A stretch of DNA of 64,000 nt from NCBI GenBank assembly GCA_024349245.1, contig JALDNG010000392.1, positions 110,523 through 174,522 of the forward strand. The letters are read 5' to 3'. The notes beneath the pieces are model-generated. The model saw only the letters and a program-made list of their open reading frames with translations, was not told the DNA's origin and did no database searches. The stretch's first letter is position 1. Every line of letters begins with the position of its first letter. Shown in pieces: positions 10,877 through 20,227 of this stretch. Source of the DNA: Neodontobutis hainanensis. Its lineage: Eukaryota > Chordata > Actinopteri > Gobiiformes > Odontobutidae. The position numbers and the translations under genes are program-made.

Positions 10877-10930
10877 CTGTTCTTCTGTGTGCTAAGTTTC
10901 GTCATCTGTTTGTATCACTGAGACACCTCT

Positions 10931-11458
10931 GAATAGCTACCACTCATTATGTAGCTTATAGAAAATATTTATATTTATTTAAAAGGTACTTTTATTCTTC
11001 TGCATCCAATGCAGTTTTTCTTCTTTTAACGTGACACATAGTTTTTTATTAAAGTATTCTCACAGACTGTATAAGTATTAAGAAAGTTAGTTTGTTTGCT
11101 TAAACTACATTACTTGTTTTAGTCTCACTTTTTGTTGTAATAGATCTTAACTAAAAACACATACTATAAGCGGGCTATTTTCTCCTCGTCCCCTGTCGGA
11201 CGGTTTTAATTCCTTTTAAATAAAATGAATTAAAAGCTGTTTTACCTTAATTGAAAGTTAATCGTCCTTTTAAAGTTAATCTCCGTCACCTCGCCTCCGT
11301 GAGAGCCCGTCACAGCCTTCTCCTCCAGCGGAGCTGACCCATCTGCTCAAGGCGCAGCTTTTTGGGACTTACAACAAGAGCGTTGTTGCTATCCTGTGTA
11401 GTCAGATCCGTTGGTACATAGTTACCTAGTTTATCTTACACATCGACTAGTTCCTGAG
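10931..11458. other. Stretch without recognised features
   Basis: The gag frame fades near 10930. What follows is AT-rich, then GC-richer at 11280-11400, with no domain, LTR or repeat that I recognise. If the ERV kept a 5' LTR it should lie here, but I see no TATA/poly(A) signal pair or primer-binding site. Confidence 0.5.
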
Positions 11459-11583
11459 AGAATGTTCGAAATGAATGTTTGTTTGGATGCACATGACTTT
11501 TTTGATGATTACACAAGCAGAAAGAACATTGCGCTTGTCTTGGATCCAGAAGATGTTGTGCAGAGAAGCGCAAGGAGACTTAA
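11459..11583 (+). pseudogene. Left part of an integrase-like (DDE, RNase H fold) pseudogene
   Basis: The frame starting near 11411 reads FEMNVCLDAHDFFDDYTSRK and ends LVLDPEDVVQRSARRL at 11580. That last phrase is typical of a group of fish and invertebrate proteins carrying a putative integrase core ('..LDPE.V..R.ARRL.RR.Y...GPN'). The reading stops where a TTAA-flanked transposon begins. It resumes at 13515 with RRHYSVPRTKF. The biological role of this protein group is not known to me. Confidence 0.6.
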
Positions 11584-11835
11584 GGCTGATTTATGCTTCT
11601 GCGTAGGGTGCGTGTAGAAGGTACGGTGTAGCATACGCAGTGACGTGTACCCTACGCCGTACCCTGACGCGCACCTCCTTCAAAATGTAAGTACGCGTCG
11701 CGACTACGCGGACCGCAGGATCTGTGATTGGTCGGCTTGGTAGTATCACGTTTCCTCCTACGCATTTCCGGAATGATCTTCTGCACTCTGGACCGCCCGC
11801 CATTTTTAAATTCCGAAATTCAGTGAAGAGCCAGC

Positions 11836-12084
11836 ATGGAAATAGATCAAGTGACCGAGCGATTAATTGAAGAAGTGAGGAAATACAGCGATCTCCAACG
11901 TCGGTTTAGATGTAGCGAAGTACATAAAGAGATGGAAGAACTCTCGAGACAAGTACGTTCGTCTTTGTTAAAAACTTGCCACAAGGAGCGGGATTCCAGG
12001 AGGAAAAAAAAACCCAGCGTTTTATATATTCCTATCTTGGCTGGCACCTCATGTCAAACATCGGCTTACGGAGTCAAACTTTGA
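11836..12084 (+). pseudogene. MADF-like protein start (transposon accessory gene)
   Basis: ATG 11836 opens MEIDQVTERLIEEVRKYSDL, the start of MADF/Myb-like proteins carried by Harbinger elements. After residue 20 the familiar text continues only in another frame (KYIKRWKNSRDKYVR at about 11910-11955), so a deletion plus frameshift has removed the middle of the domain. The last part of the open frame is therefore probably not real protein. The family normally binds transposon ends with the transposase. Confidence 0.55.
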
Positions 12085-12449
12085 CGATAAGGTAAATAAT
12101 GCACGTCCTTTGATGTACCTCTATTGTGTTTCGGTTAGCTAACTTAACTAGCAATGCTACCACACGGGTATTGATTTTTTGCAGAAATATTGTACCTGTG
12201 AGTCCAAAAGCATGTGTAATAGGTTGTAATTATATGTAATGGGTTGTAATTATGTAATATAATAGATTGTAATTTTATTTGGCTTACAGAAAATACAAAT
12301 GCAACAGTTTAGCATTTGCAATGTATGAATAAGCAGTTATTATAGCTCTATCTATCTATGAATTAACAATGAATGCATCATCTTTTATGTATAACTTATA
12401 CTATTAGCTATTTTTTTCATAATCACACTGGTTTGAAAAGAGAAAAGAA

Positions 12450-12625
12450 AAAGATGACTCAGTCCAAGTGCAAGTTGCTCGGTTGGAGGCTCAGTTGGAG
12501 AAACGGCGGGTGGAGCTCAACAGAAACTGTGTCAAGGCCAAACTGGACAAACTGTTGCAGATCTGCTGCGGAGGGTGCCGGAGGACCACAGAGCGCAGGC
12601 AATGCATATAGAAATGCACTGTATC
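12450..12625 (+). pseudogene. C-terminal basic coiled-coil piece of the same accessory protein
   Basis: One frame reads DDSVQVQVARLEAQLEKRR followed by VELNRNCVKAKLDKLLQICC, a short leucine/arginine coiled coil of the sort that ends MADF-BESS proteins. It lies 370 bp downstream of the MADF piece, consistent with a second exon. Confidence 0.4.
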
Positions 12626-13514
12626 TGCAGTTTGCACTTTTGCTTTTTTTAGTTATTTTTTTGTATATAGTTTGCACTTTATCTTTTTTATTTATTGTCT
12701 GTTCACACCAATTCATGCAGGTTATACTGTAGTTTGCATCATTTGTGAAGTTTCTCTTTTACATCTGTTTTAGATAATAATTGTAGATCATTGCACATTA
12801 ATACATTGCACTGTCATGCCCATATTTGTATGTACTTTACACTGTTTATTAAAAAAAATACTGCTGTTTCAAAAAATGTGTGAAGGTTATTGCAAATAAA
12901 CATTAACTAATAGTAGCAGATGTGTCTGTGTTTGATCTTTTGCATCTATTTTCAATTTACAATTCAAGACCGTTGCACCTGTTTTTTACTATCTTTTGCA
13001 TCAAACAATATATGTATATAGTTTGAACCAATTATGTTGGTTCCTGCTGTATGCATATTTTATGGTTAAGGTTACAGTTAATTAAGATCTTACAGTTAAT
13101 TTATTTGTATAGTTTGCTCTTTTGCATCTATTTCATGTAAACAATTATAGACCATTGCACCTTTACATGGTGCATTATCTTATACATAGTTCGACCAATT
13201 GTATGTTTAGTACAAACTTAAAAAAATATCCCTCATGTAATTTATTGGTGCATTATATCTTACACCAATACAAGTTACACACCAGGTTGACCACGACACA
13301 CAATGTTGTTTTGCCATGGCACAATTCCGTGGGGTGACTGAAATGTCGTTTCAAACACAGTGGAACCCGCTCGCGTCAACTAGCGTTTCGGCGGTGTACT
13401 GCAGAGCAAAACAGACATACGCTGAAGTATAAATGCTCACGACGGCGTCGTCTACATGCGTAGCCTACGACGTACACTACGGCGTACACCCGACGAAGTC
13501 TAAATCGGCCTTAA

Positions 13515-13870
13515 GAAGACGGCACTACAGTGTTCCCCGGACCAAATTTTATATAGCACATGTATGGGACCATCAATATTATGTATATTTCTCAATATAT
13601 TATAGTAAGCCGGAGATTGTCGCAGCATCCTTTATAAATGCTGTTAATGAGAAAGGAGGTTGCTTTAAACTATTAAGATCTAATTTAGGCACCGAGAATG
13701 TCCTTGTAAATGGATTGCAGCATTTTGTACGAGAGGCCGAAAATGGCTTAGTTTATGGACGTGGTGTTTTTCAAGGAAAAAGTACTGCAAACCAAAGAAC
13801 TGAAAGTTGGTGGGGGATCTACCGGAGACAGAACAATGAATACTGGAGGGGCTTGTTTATGGAGTTGTAG
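13515..13870 (+). pseudogene. Right part of the integrase-like pseudogene
   Basis: From 13515 the frames give RRHYSVPRTKFYIAHVWDH, then KPEIVAASFINAVNEKGG, NLGTENVLVNGLQHFVR and KSTANQRTESWWGIYRRQNN. The D/GTEN and 'NQR.ESWW' phrases fit the catalytic fold of the same integrase-like proteins (an acidic residue after a strand, then an E before SWW). The region expected between WH.DG and KP is deleted. A stop closes the frame at 13868. With 11459-11583 it makes one pseudogene interrupted by the transposon. Confidence 0.6.
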
Positions 13871-13956
13871 TCTGCGGGCGACTTCAATAGAGACAAGGAA
13901 CTTATTCAGTTCTGCTTCATTGATATCATTCAGGTAATCTCTTATATTATCATATA

Positions 13957-14269
13957 CACTCACCTAAAGGATTATTAGGAACACAATACTAATACTGTGT
14001 TGAAATGGTTGTGCGTGAAAATACCAGTAACTGTGCAGATTGTGAAATACTCAAACCGGCCCGTCTGGCACCAACAACCATGCCACGCTCAAAATTGCTT
14101 AAATCACCTTTTCTTTTCCCATTTTGTTATTCAGTTTGGAGTTCAGGAGATTGTCTTGACCAGGACCACACCCCTAAATGCACTGAAGCAACTGCCATGT
14201 GATTGGTTGATTAGATTATTTCATTAATAAAAATTCAACAAGTGTCCCTAATAATCCTTTAGGTGAGTG
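13957..14269 (-). mobile_element. Tc1/mariner deletion derivative with TA duplication
   Basis: Ends are CACTCACCTAAAGGATTATT at 13957 and its reverse complement ending at 14269, an inverted repeat of about 27 bp flanked by TA on both sides (13955 and 14270). Minus-strand positions about 14115-14010 encode the first ~37 residues of the transposase helix-turn-helix (GDLSNFERGMVVGARRAGLS, ISQSAQLL, FSRTTI). The DDE part is deleted, joining this to the terminal sequence 'aatactaatactgtgtt'. So it is a 313 bp non-autonomous copy. Confidence 0.9.
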
Positions 14270-14394
14270 TATATTATGCCTTTTTTAGACTTTTTGGAAT
14301 AGTTTACCATTTGCATTAGTATTTCACATTTTATGTAGGAAAACCTCTTCTACTTTGACTGCAGAGAACGCTTGGATTAGGTGTAACCATGGTT

Positions 14395-14418
14395 TAATAA
14401 TAATAATAATAATAATAC
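14395..14418. repeat. (AAT)n microsatellite
   Basis: Eight AAT units that abut the 3' end of the LINE fragment on the minus strand, likely its terminal repeat. Confidence 0.9.
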
Positions 14419-14950
14419 ATTAAATTTATATAGTGCTTTTCAGGGGACACAAAGACACTTCACATACATAAAATACATACAACAGAAGAATAAACAAAAC
14501 AACATATTGCAAAGGAGATTATGACAGGTTTCTTGAAAATGTGACTTTTTAACTGTTTCCATTGAGTCAGAGATTTGGATTTGTGAAGGGAAGGAGTTCC
14601 AGAGGGTAGGCAAAGGCTCTGTCCACCAAGTTATGGTGCTTGGATTTGGTGATGGGGGTGAGGAGATTTTAGTCAGAGGATCAGAGACGACGTGGAGGGG
14701 CAATGTTGCTGAAGGAGATCTGAGTGGTATGGGGAGAAAGGTTATTGCGGGCTTTGTAGGTAATGAGGACCTTAAAGTGGATACGGTACTGAATGGGTAG
14801 CCAGTGGAGCTGTTGGAGGACGGGGGGTGATGTGTTCTCTAGAGCGGGTGTAGGTGAGTAACCGGGCAGCTAAGTTCTGAACATACTGAAGTCTCTGGAG
14901 GTCAAGGGAGGGGAGGCCGTAGAGAGAGTCCAGTCTAAAGCTTATTAAGG
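14419..14950 (-). mobile_element. 3' fragment of an L2-like LINE
   Basis: The minus strand reads LDSLYGLPSLDLQRLQYVQN and AARLLTYTRSREHITP, then a frame with LPTLWNSFPSQIQISDSMET. That is the C-terminal end of CR1/L2-type ORF2. It finishes with the 'aaaagcactatataaattta' type 3' end and (AAT)n. The upstream part is absent because an L1 copy begins at about 14957. Confidence 0.75.
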
Positions 14951-15165
14951 TGTGGGACTTCCGGTTTGACGAGCATGGGGTAGAGACGCGTTTATCCACC
15001 ACCCGCCTTTGTTCAACTTATTGAAACTACCTAACTGATTACCTTGATGTGAAACAACTTTGAGACCCTTCTATAGGTTTGCACTATCAACTTGTCCCGT
15101 CATGCCACCCAAATCTACTAAATTAGCTGAAAAGTTGGATTAGCTTAGACCACTAATATTCAGTC

Positions 15166-18100
15166 ATGCAATTATCAACCTATTGTATAATATCTGACCA
15201 TGCACCTCTCTTACTAAAACTAAGCATACCCGGTGTTCTCCCAACCAGGCGGCTCTGGAGATTTAACTCTCTTCTTTTAAGTGACGACACCTTTACAAAA
15301 TTTATCTCTGACCACATTTCACTGTTCATAGAAATTAATTTGACACCAGATGTTCCTATTTCATTGGTCTGGGAAGCTCTTAAAGCTTATCTTAGAGGTC
15401 AGGTGATTTCCTTCATGGCTAAAAAAAAACGGAATTCTGTTTCTAAGCAAAAACAATTGGAAAGACAAATCGCTGATCTGGATAATAGGGACTCTCAGAA
15501 TCCCTCTCAAGATCTATATAAAGAGCGTTTGAAGCTTGGCTCAGAATATGACTTACTTCACATTCTATAGAATATTTATTGCTAAAAAATCGGAGTAACA
15601 TATATATAAAATAAGGCAAAATTTGAGGGCATATGGAATTACTGAATTTGAACATTTAAGTTGAATTTTATTTATTTTTTGATAATTCTCAGTCAACTTC
15701 ATTTTGAGCAACAAGTTTTCTGACGTTTCTTCAGAGACTCCACATGGCTCAGTTGTAACAGCTTTTGAAGAAGTCGAGCTTCTGGCAAGGCAATTGAAGG
15801 GTGCAAGGGCGAAGCAAACCATCAATGGTGTGACATTGTGGAATAATGAGATTGTTACTGACCAGCAGCAGATAAATGATACTTTTCGGCACCATTACAA
15901 AGATTTGTATATCTCTAATAATACCTGTAATTTTAATCTTCTTTCTGACTTCTTTAGAGGTCTGCATATACCAACTTTGTCTCTCGGTGAGGTCTCCGCC
16001 TTGGATGCACCTATACAGCATCAGGAGATGCAATTAAATCTTTAAAGTCTCGCAAGTCACCAGGCCCAGATGGTCTGCCGAATGAGTTTTATTCAACATT
16101 CTCTGACAAATTAACCCCCATCTTGGCCACATTGTACACAGACTCTCTTAACAGAGGGGCTCTTCCAGATAGTCTAAATCAATCCTGCATTGCATTACTC
16201 CTAAAAAAGGATAAAAACCCCTTAGAATGTGGATCTTACAGGCCAGTTTCACTTTTGAATAGTGACTATAAAATTTTGACAAAAGTCTTGGCTTGTCGTT
16301 TAGAGAGAGTTCTGCCTAACATTGTATCTCGTGACCAAACAGGTTTTGTTAAAAATTGGCGCTCCTTTTTTAGTATCCGTCGTTTACTTAACATCATGTA
16401 CACTCCCAGTGTAACTGAATCTGAATGCCTTCTCTCCATGGATGCAGAGAAGGCGTTCGATAGAGTGGAATGGGAATATCTTTTTGAGACTTTGATTAGA
16501 TTTGGGTTTGGCAGTTCCTTTTTATCCTGGGTGAGGCTTTTGTACAAATGCCCTTCAGCTATGGTGCTCACCAACACTTATTCAAAACCGTTTAGTTTAC
16601 ACTGTGGTACCCGTCAGGGTTGTCCTCTCAGTCCCCTCCTTTTTGTGTTGGCAATTGTAACCATTAGCCATAGCTATAAGAAGTAACCAGTCCATTCACG
16701 GCATCTCGAGGTTGGGCACTGAACACAAATTATCTCTTTATGCCGATGATCTCCTGCTGTTTGTCTCTGGGGCTGAAACAACTATTCATCATATTATGGA
16801 TCCTCTGAGTAGTTTTGGGAAGGTGTCAGGTTATAAACTAAATGTTCACAAGAGTGAATTATTCCCACTTAATCTAGCGGATTCTGTTTTAACCAAAATT
16901 ACTGTACCTTTTAAAATTACTAGTTTTAACATAGTTAATAACATAGTTTTGTTTATCTTTGTATCACCGTTACAAGGAAAATTTCTAACCTTTTTAAAGA
17001 AAATTGTATTAAACTGCAATTGAAAATTCAACAGGAATTGTCTAAATGGTCACCTCTCTTCCTTTCACTTGTGGGGAGAGTAAATGTGATTAAAATGTTC
17101 TAATAAAAATATTACCTAAATACTTGTATCTATTTCAAAGTCTTCCTATGTACATCCCCAATGTTTATTTTAAAAAACTTGATTCTATAATTTCATAATT
17201 TATTTGGAATGGCAAAATAAATTTATTGCATAAAGAACATTTGCAGAAATTGAAACAAGATGGTGGTCTAGCTCTTACAAATTTTCAATATTATTACTGG
17301 GCTGCCAATTTATGTTGTTTGTCCTTCTGGGTGCACTACCCGGACAACAGTGGGCCTGCATGGGTGGAGATGGAAAGGCTTTCTTCTGGTTCCTTGTCGC
17401 TGCCGGCTATAATAGGTGTATCAATTCCCTTATCTAAAAACCTGACAATTAGCAACTTAGTTCAAAATTCTATTAAAATATGTGTTCAGTTTTGAAAACA
17501 TTTTGGCCTTTTAAGGATGAGTTTGTTAACTCCAATCGCATTTAATAATTTCTTTCCACCATCAACACTGGATGTCACGTTTCGTAGGTGGCAGCGGCAG
17601 GGATTTTTTCTTTTTAACAACTTATTTCTGGACAACAAACTTGCATCCTTTCAGCAATCTAAAAAAAATTAGAAACTGGTAGATTATATTTATAAGATAA
17701 ATATAATCTACCAGCTTCTAATTTTAAATTTTAAATATTTATAGGTCCGGCACTTTATCTCAGGTTGCATCCCCGGGTTCCCTGACAAACCTCCTAACAA
17801 CATAATGGATGATGTGATGATCTTTAACCCCACCAAAAAAAAGGCTATTTCCACAATCTTACGTTTGATTTCACGTTTAGACTCCCCATCAATGTCTGCT
17901 ATTAAGAAGTCCTGGGAGCAAGATCTACAAATTAGCATCAATAAATCAGATCGGGATGACGTTTTGAGAAAGATTCATTCATCCTCAATGTGTGCGAAAC
18001 ATTGTCTTATTCAGTTTAAAGTGGTCCACCGGGTACATCTTCATAAATCAAAACTAGCTAAGATTTATCCTCAACTTGACCCTACTTGTTATCGGTGTAA

Positions 18101-18493
18101 GACAGCAGAGGCCACTTTAATACACATGTTCTGGCTCTGTCCAAAATTGCAACAATTTTGGGGTGGTATCTGTAAAGCACTGACTTGTGTACTTGTGTAG
18201 TCAAAATAACACTGAATCCATTATTATTTCTTTTTGGGGTCAACACTGAGGGTTTAGCATTGCCCGCTGGGGGTCAAAGGCTCATTGTTTTTTCAACTCT
18301 GTTGGCTCGACGCTTGAGCCTTCTGAAATGGAAGGATGCTGCCCCACCCACGGTGTCACATTGGATCAAAGATGTCCAGTTCCATCTTAAATTGGAGAAG
18401 ATTAGATTTGTTTTAAGGGGTTCAGAAAAGAAATTTAATCAGGTTTGGAGGCCCTTCTTGAATTTTTTTGATAAACCTTCTACAAAGGTGTAA
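15166..18493 (+). pseudogene. L1 ORF2 remnant (RT and zinc-knuckle end)
   Basis: Blocks in order: SDHAPLLLKL (end of endonuclease), LWRFNSLLLSDDTF and an aligned linker, then SYRPVSLLNSDYKILTKVLA (about 16240). DQTGFVKNWRS, AEKAFDRVEWEYLFE, TRQGCPLSPLLFVLAI and the catalytic LSLYADDLLLFVS (about 16730-16770) follow. The C-terminus has CYRCKTAEATLIHMFWLCP (about 18090-18145), the usual CCHC-like knuckle, then WKDAAPPTVSHWI. Stops and shifts occur about every 300 bp. The copy is older than the one at 23.7-29.5 kb. Confidence 0.85.
17665..17725. repeat. Near-perfect inverted duplication, 29 bp arms
   Basis: Arms 17665-17693 and 17697-17725 are complementary with one mismatch and a 3 nt loop (aag). 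The right arm fits the L1 coding sequence (YNLPASNF), so the left arm appears to be an inverted copy of it. Confidence 0.9.
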
Positions 18494-18639
18494 GAGTAAC
18501 TTAGTTCTATGTATTTTATTCTGGCTGACGTTATCATTGTGAGTCTGTTCTTTCTGTTTAATTGGAAAATTTGTGTGATTGACAACGGGTACTGGGGACT
18601 GTTTTTGAGGTTCCTGATCAGGGGGGAGGGGTGACTGTG

Positions 18640-18885
18640 TGCCCATTGGCTTTTATTTTCATTAGCCCATGCTGGATGTGTGTACCAAGTTTCATTTGCC
18701 TACGACAAACTAAAATTTTCCCTTCCATTTGACTTTTTGCACATATTTGCGCCGTTGCTATGGCAACACATTTATAGATAGTGGGTGTTTGTCAATGGCT
18801 TTTATGTTCATCATGACATAAGTGATGTGTGTACCAAATTTCATGTCTCTATGACAAACTAAATTCTTTGGTCCCATTATAAGTT
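18640..18885. repeat. Degenerate two-copy tandem repeat, ~149 bp period
   Basis: 'attggcttttattttcat' with 'gatgtgtgtaccaagtttca' and 'acgacaaactaaa' (18645-18714) recurs at 18793-18865 with changes. The second unit is followed by 'gtgggcgctagagggc', a common fish repeat phrase. Non-coding. Confidence 0.6.
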
Positions 18886-19384
18886 TGTAGGTGGGCGCTA
18901 GAGGGCTATTTCTACAGATAACCCTTTTATTTACTTATCTTTGTGTTCAGGTCATGAATGTGCACAAACGCCTTTTTGGGTCCAACTTAATCCGTTTAAG
19001 AGTTAAGAGAAGGCGTTTAAGAGTTAAGTGCATTTATAAGATCAAAGACTCAAATGTGTCAAAATGGAATGTCTAATGCATAGTACGTACATTTAAAACA
19101 CAAAAATATATCATGTGCATTAAAAGGACACCAAAAACATTCAAGCATATGCACCAATGGACACAGATTATCTTGCATTGTTTTTTTAAGAGTTACATTA
19201 TAGCTGTATAAAACAAAAAGGCTAAATAAATAAAAAATCATATCCATAATCCATACTCCACGTTGCAAAACAGTACAGGTGTGGGCCACAGGGGGTCGAG
19301 TGAACTCATGTAAGTGAAGGTGATTTTGATTGTTTTAGACATAAAAAGGTCAGAACCTGTACAATATCTAAGAAACTGTCCTAA
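18886..19384. other. Stretch without recognised features
   Basis: AT-rich, with a short duplication of 'gcgtttaagagttaag' near 19000. No coding signal or known repeat end seen. Confidence 0.5.
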
Positions 19385-20227
19385 ATGTTCTTTATTATTA
19401 TTATTACTATTATTATTATTATTCTTTATTATTAAAATCCTTTAGTGACAAAACAAGACATTTATTTTTGTATAGCCCAATATCACAAAAACAACCGCCT
19501 CAAAGGGCTTAACAGACTGCACTAGACAACATCCCCTGTCCTTTTACCTTCCATCAGGGTGAGGAAAAACTCCAAAAAAAAAAACAGCAGTGAAAAAAGA
19601 GAAACCTCAGGGAGAACCACAGAAGGAAGGATCCACTCCCAGGTTGGACAGGCCATGCAGGAATGTGTCCAGGACGGTACTTAGAATTACACAAACATAT
19701 TCACATAAAAAACATTTATATTGACAGTGTCCACTCTGTGAGTGTGTAAGGTGGATGGGATCTCGCCAACATCAAGGTAGATGACAGATGGGCTGGGGGT
19801 CCTCATACTGTAGCAGAGTTCGGAGATGAGATTGGGGGTGGGGGGTACACATCAAATAGCAGCTCAGAGGTTTGCGTCCACCCTAAGAGGAGGTAGAAAG
19901 GAAAAAAGTGCTAAATACTACTGAAAATAAGCAGATGTAATAATAATATGAGTGATTGAGTGTGTACCTACAACTACAACCAGTGTAAACCTAACCCTAT
20001 GATCAATCAGTCTCCATACGTTTGGTGAAATAAGTATGTTTTGAGTTTGCTTTTGAAAACCTCAACAGAGTCAGCTCACCGCACTTCCACCGGCAGCCTA
20101 TTTCCATAAAAATGGGGCTCTATAAGAAAAGGCTCTGTAGCCAGCAAACTTCTTTATTCGAGGAAGTTGAAGGAGGCCAGTGTCCTGAGAGTGAAGGGTA
20201 CGCGCTGGAGTATACCAGGTGATAAGG

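Larger units (their letters stand above)
2223..10930 (-). mobile_element. Decayed gammaretrovirus-like ERV, interrupted by three younger insertions
   Basis: On the minus strand, reading from high to low coordinates, the order is gag (part of the N-terminal region, then the body and zinc knuckle), protease, reverse transcriptase, a truncated RT-integrase junction, the integrase end, env SU and env TM. This is the standard simple-retrovirus order. The copy has many stops and frameshifts and a deletion that fuses the RT connection region to mid-integrase near 5165. A hAT element (2689-3591), a SINE (4646-4852) and a DNA transposon (8750-10876) lie inside it, each between matching target duplications. 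I could not identify its LTRs at either end. Separate entries cover each gene remnant. Confidence 0.85.
11584..13510 (+). mobile_element. MADF-type DNA transposon derivative (Harbinger-like) flanked by TTAA
   Basis: Left end GGCTGATTTATGCTTCTGCG and right end (inward) GGCCGATTTAGACTTCGTCG form imperfect terminal inverted repeats. Both subterminal regions are dense in TACGC/GCGTA words. TTAA flanks both sides (11580-11583 and 13511-13514). Inside are a MADF-like N-terminal ORF (11836) and a basic coiled-coil piece (12450-12620), the accessory protein of Harbinger-type elements. No DDE transposase is seen, and the rest (12630-13340) is AT-rich. A 4 bp TTAA duplication is unusual for that superfamily (see findings). 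Confidence 0.7.
14957..18635 (+). mobile_element. Internally deleted L1-type LINE
   Basis: The 5' end starts ACTTCCGG at 14957, like the intact copy on the minus strand at 29513. About 145 bp later an ORF1 start reads MPPKSTKLAEKLD. Directly after that the sequence jumps to the end of the ORF2 endonuclease (IISDHAPL at about 15188), a loss of about 2 kb. The rest is RT and C-terminal ORF2 in seven frame pieces up to the stop near 18493, plus ~140 bp of 3' sequence. No poly(A) tail or target duplication found. Confidence 0.85.
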
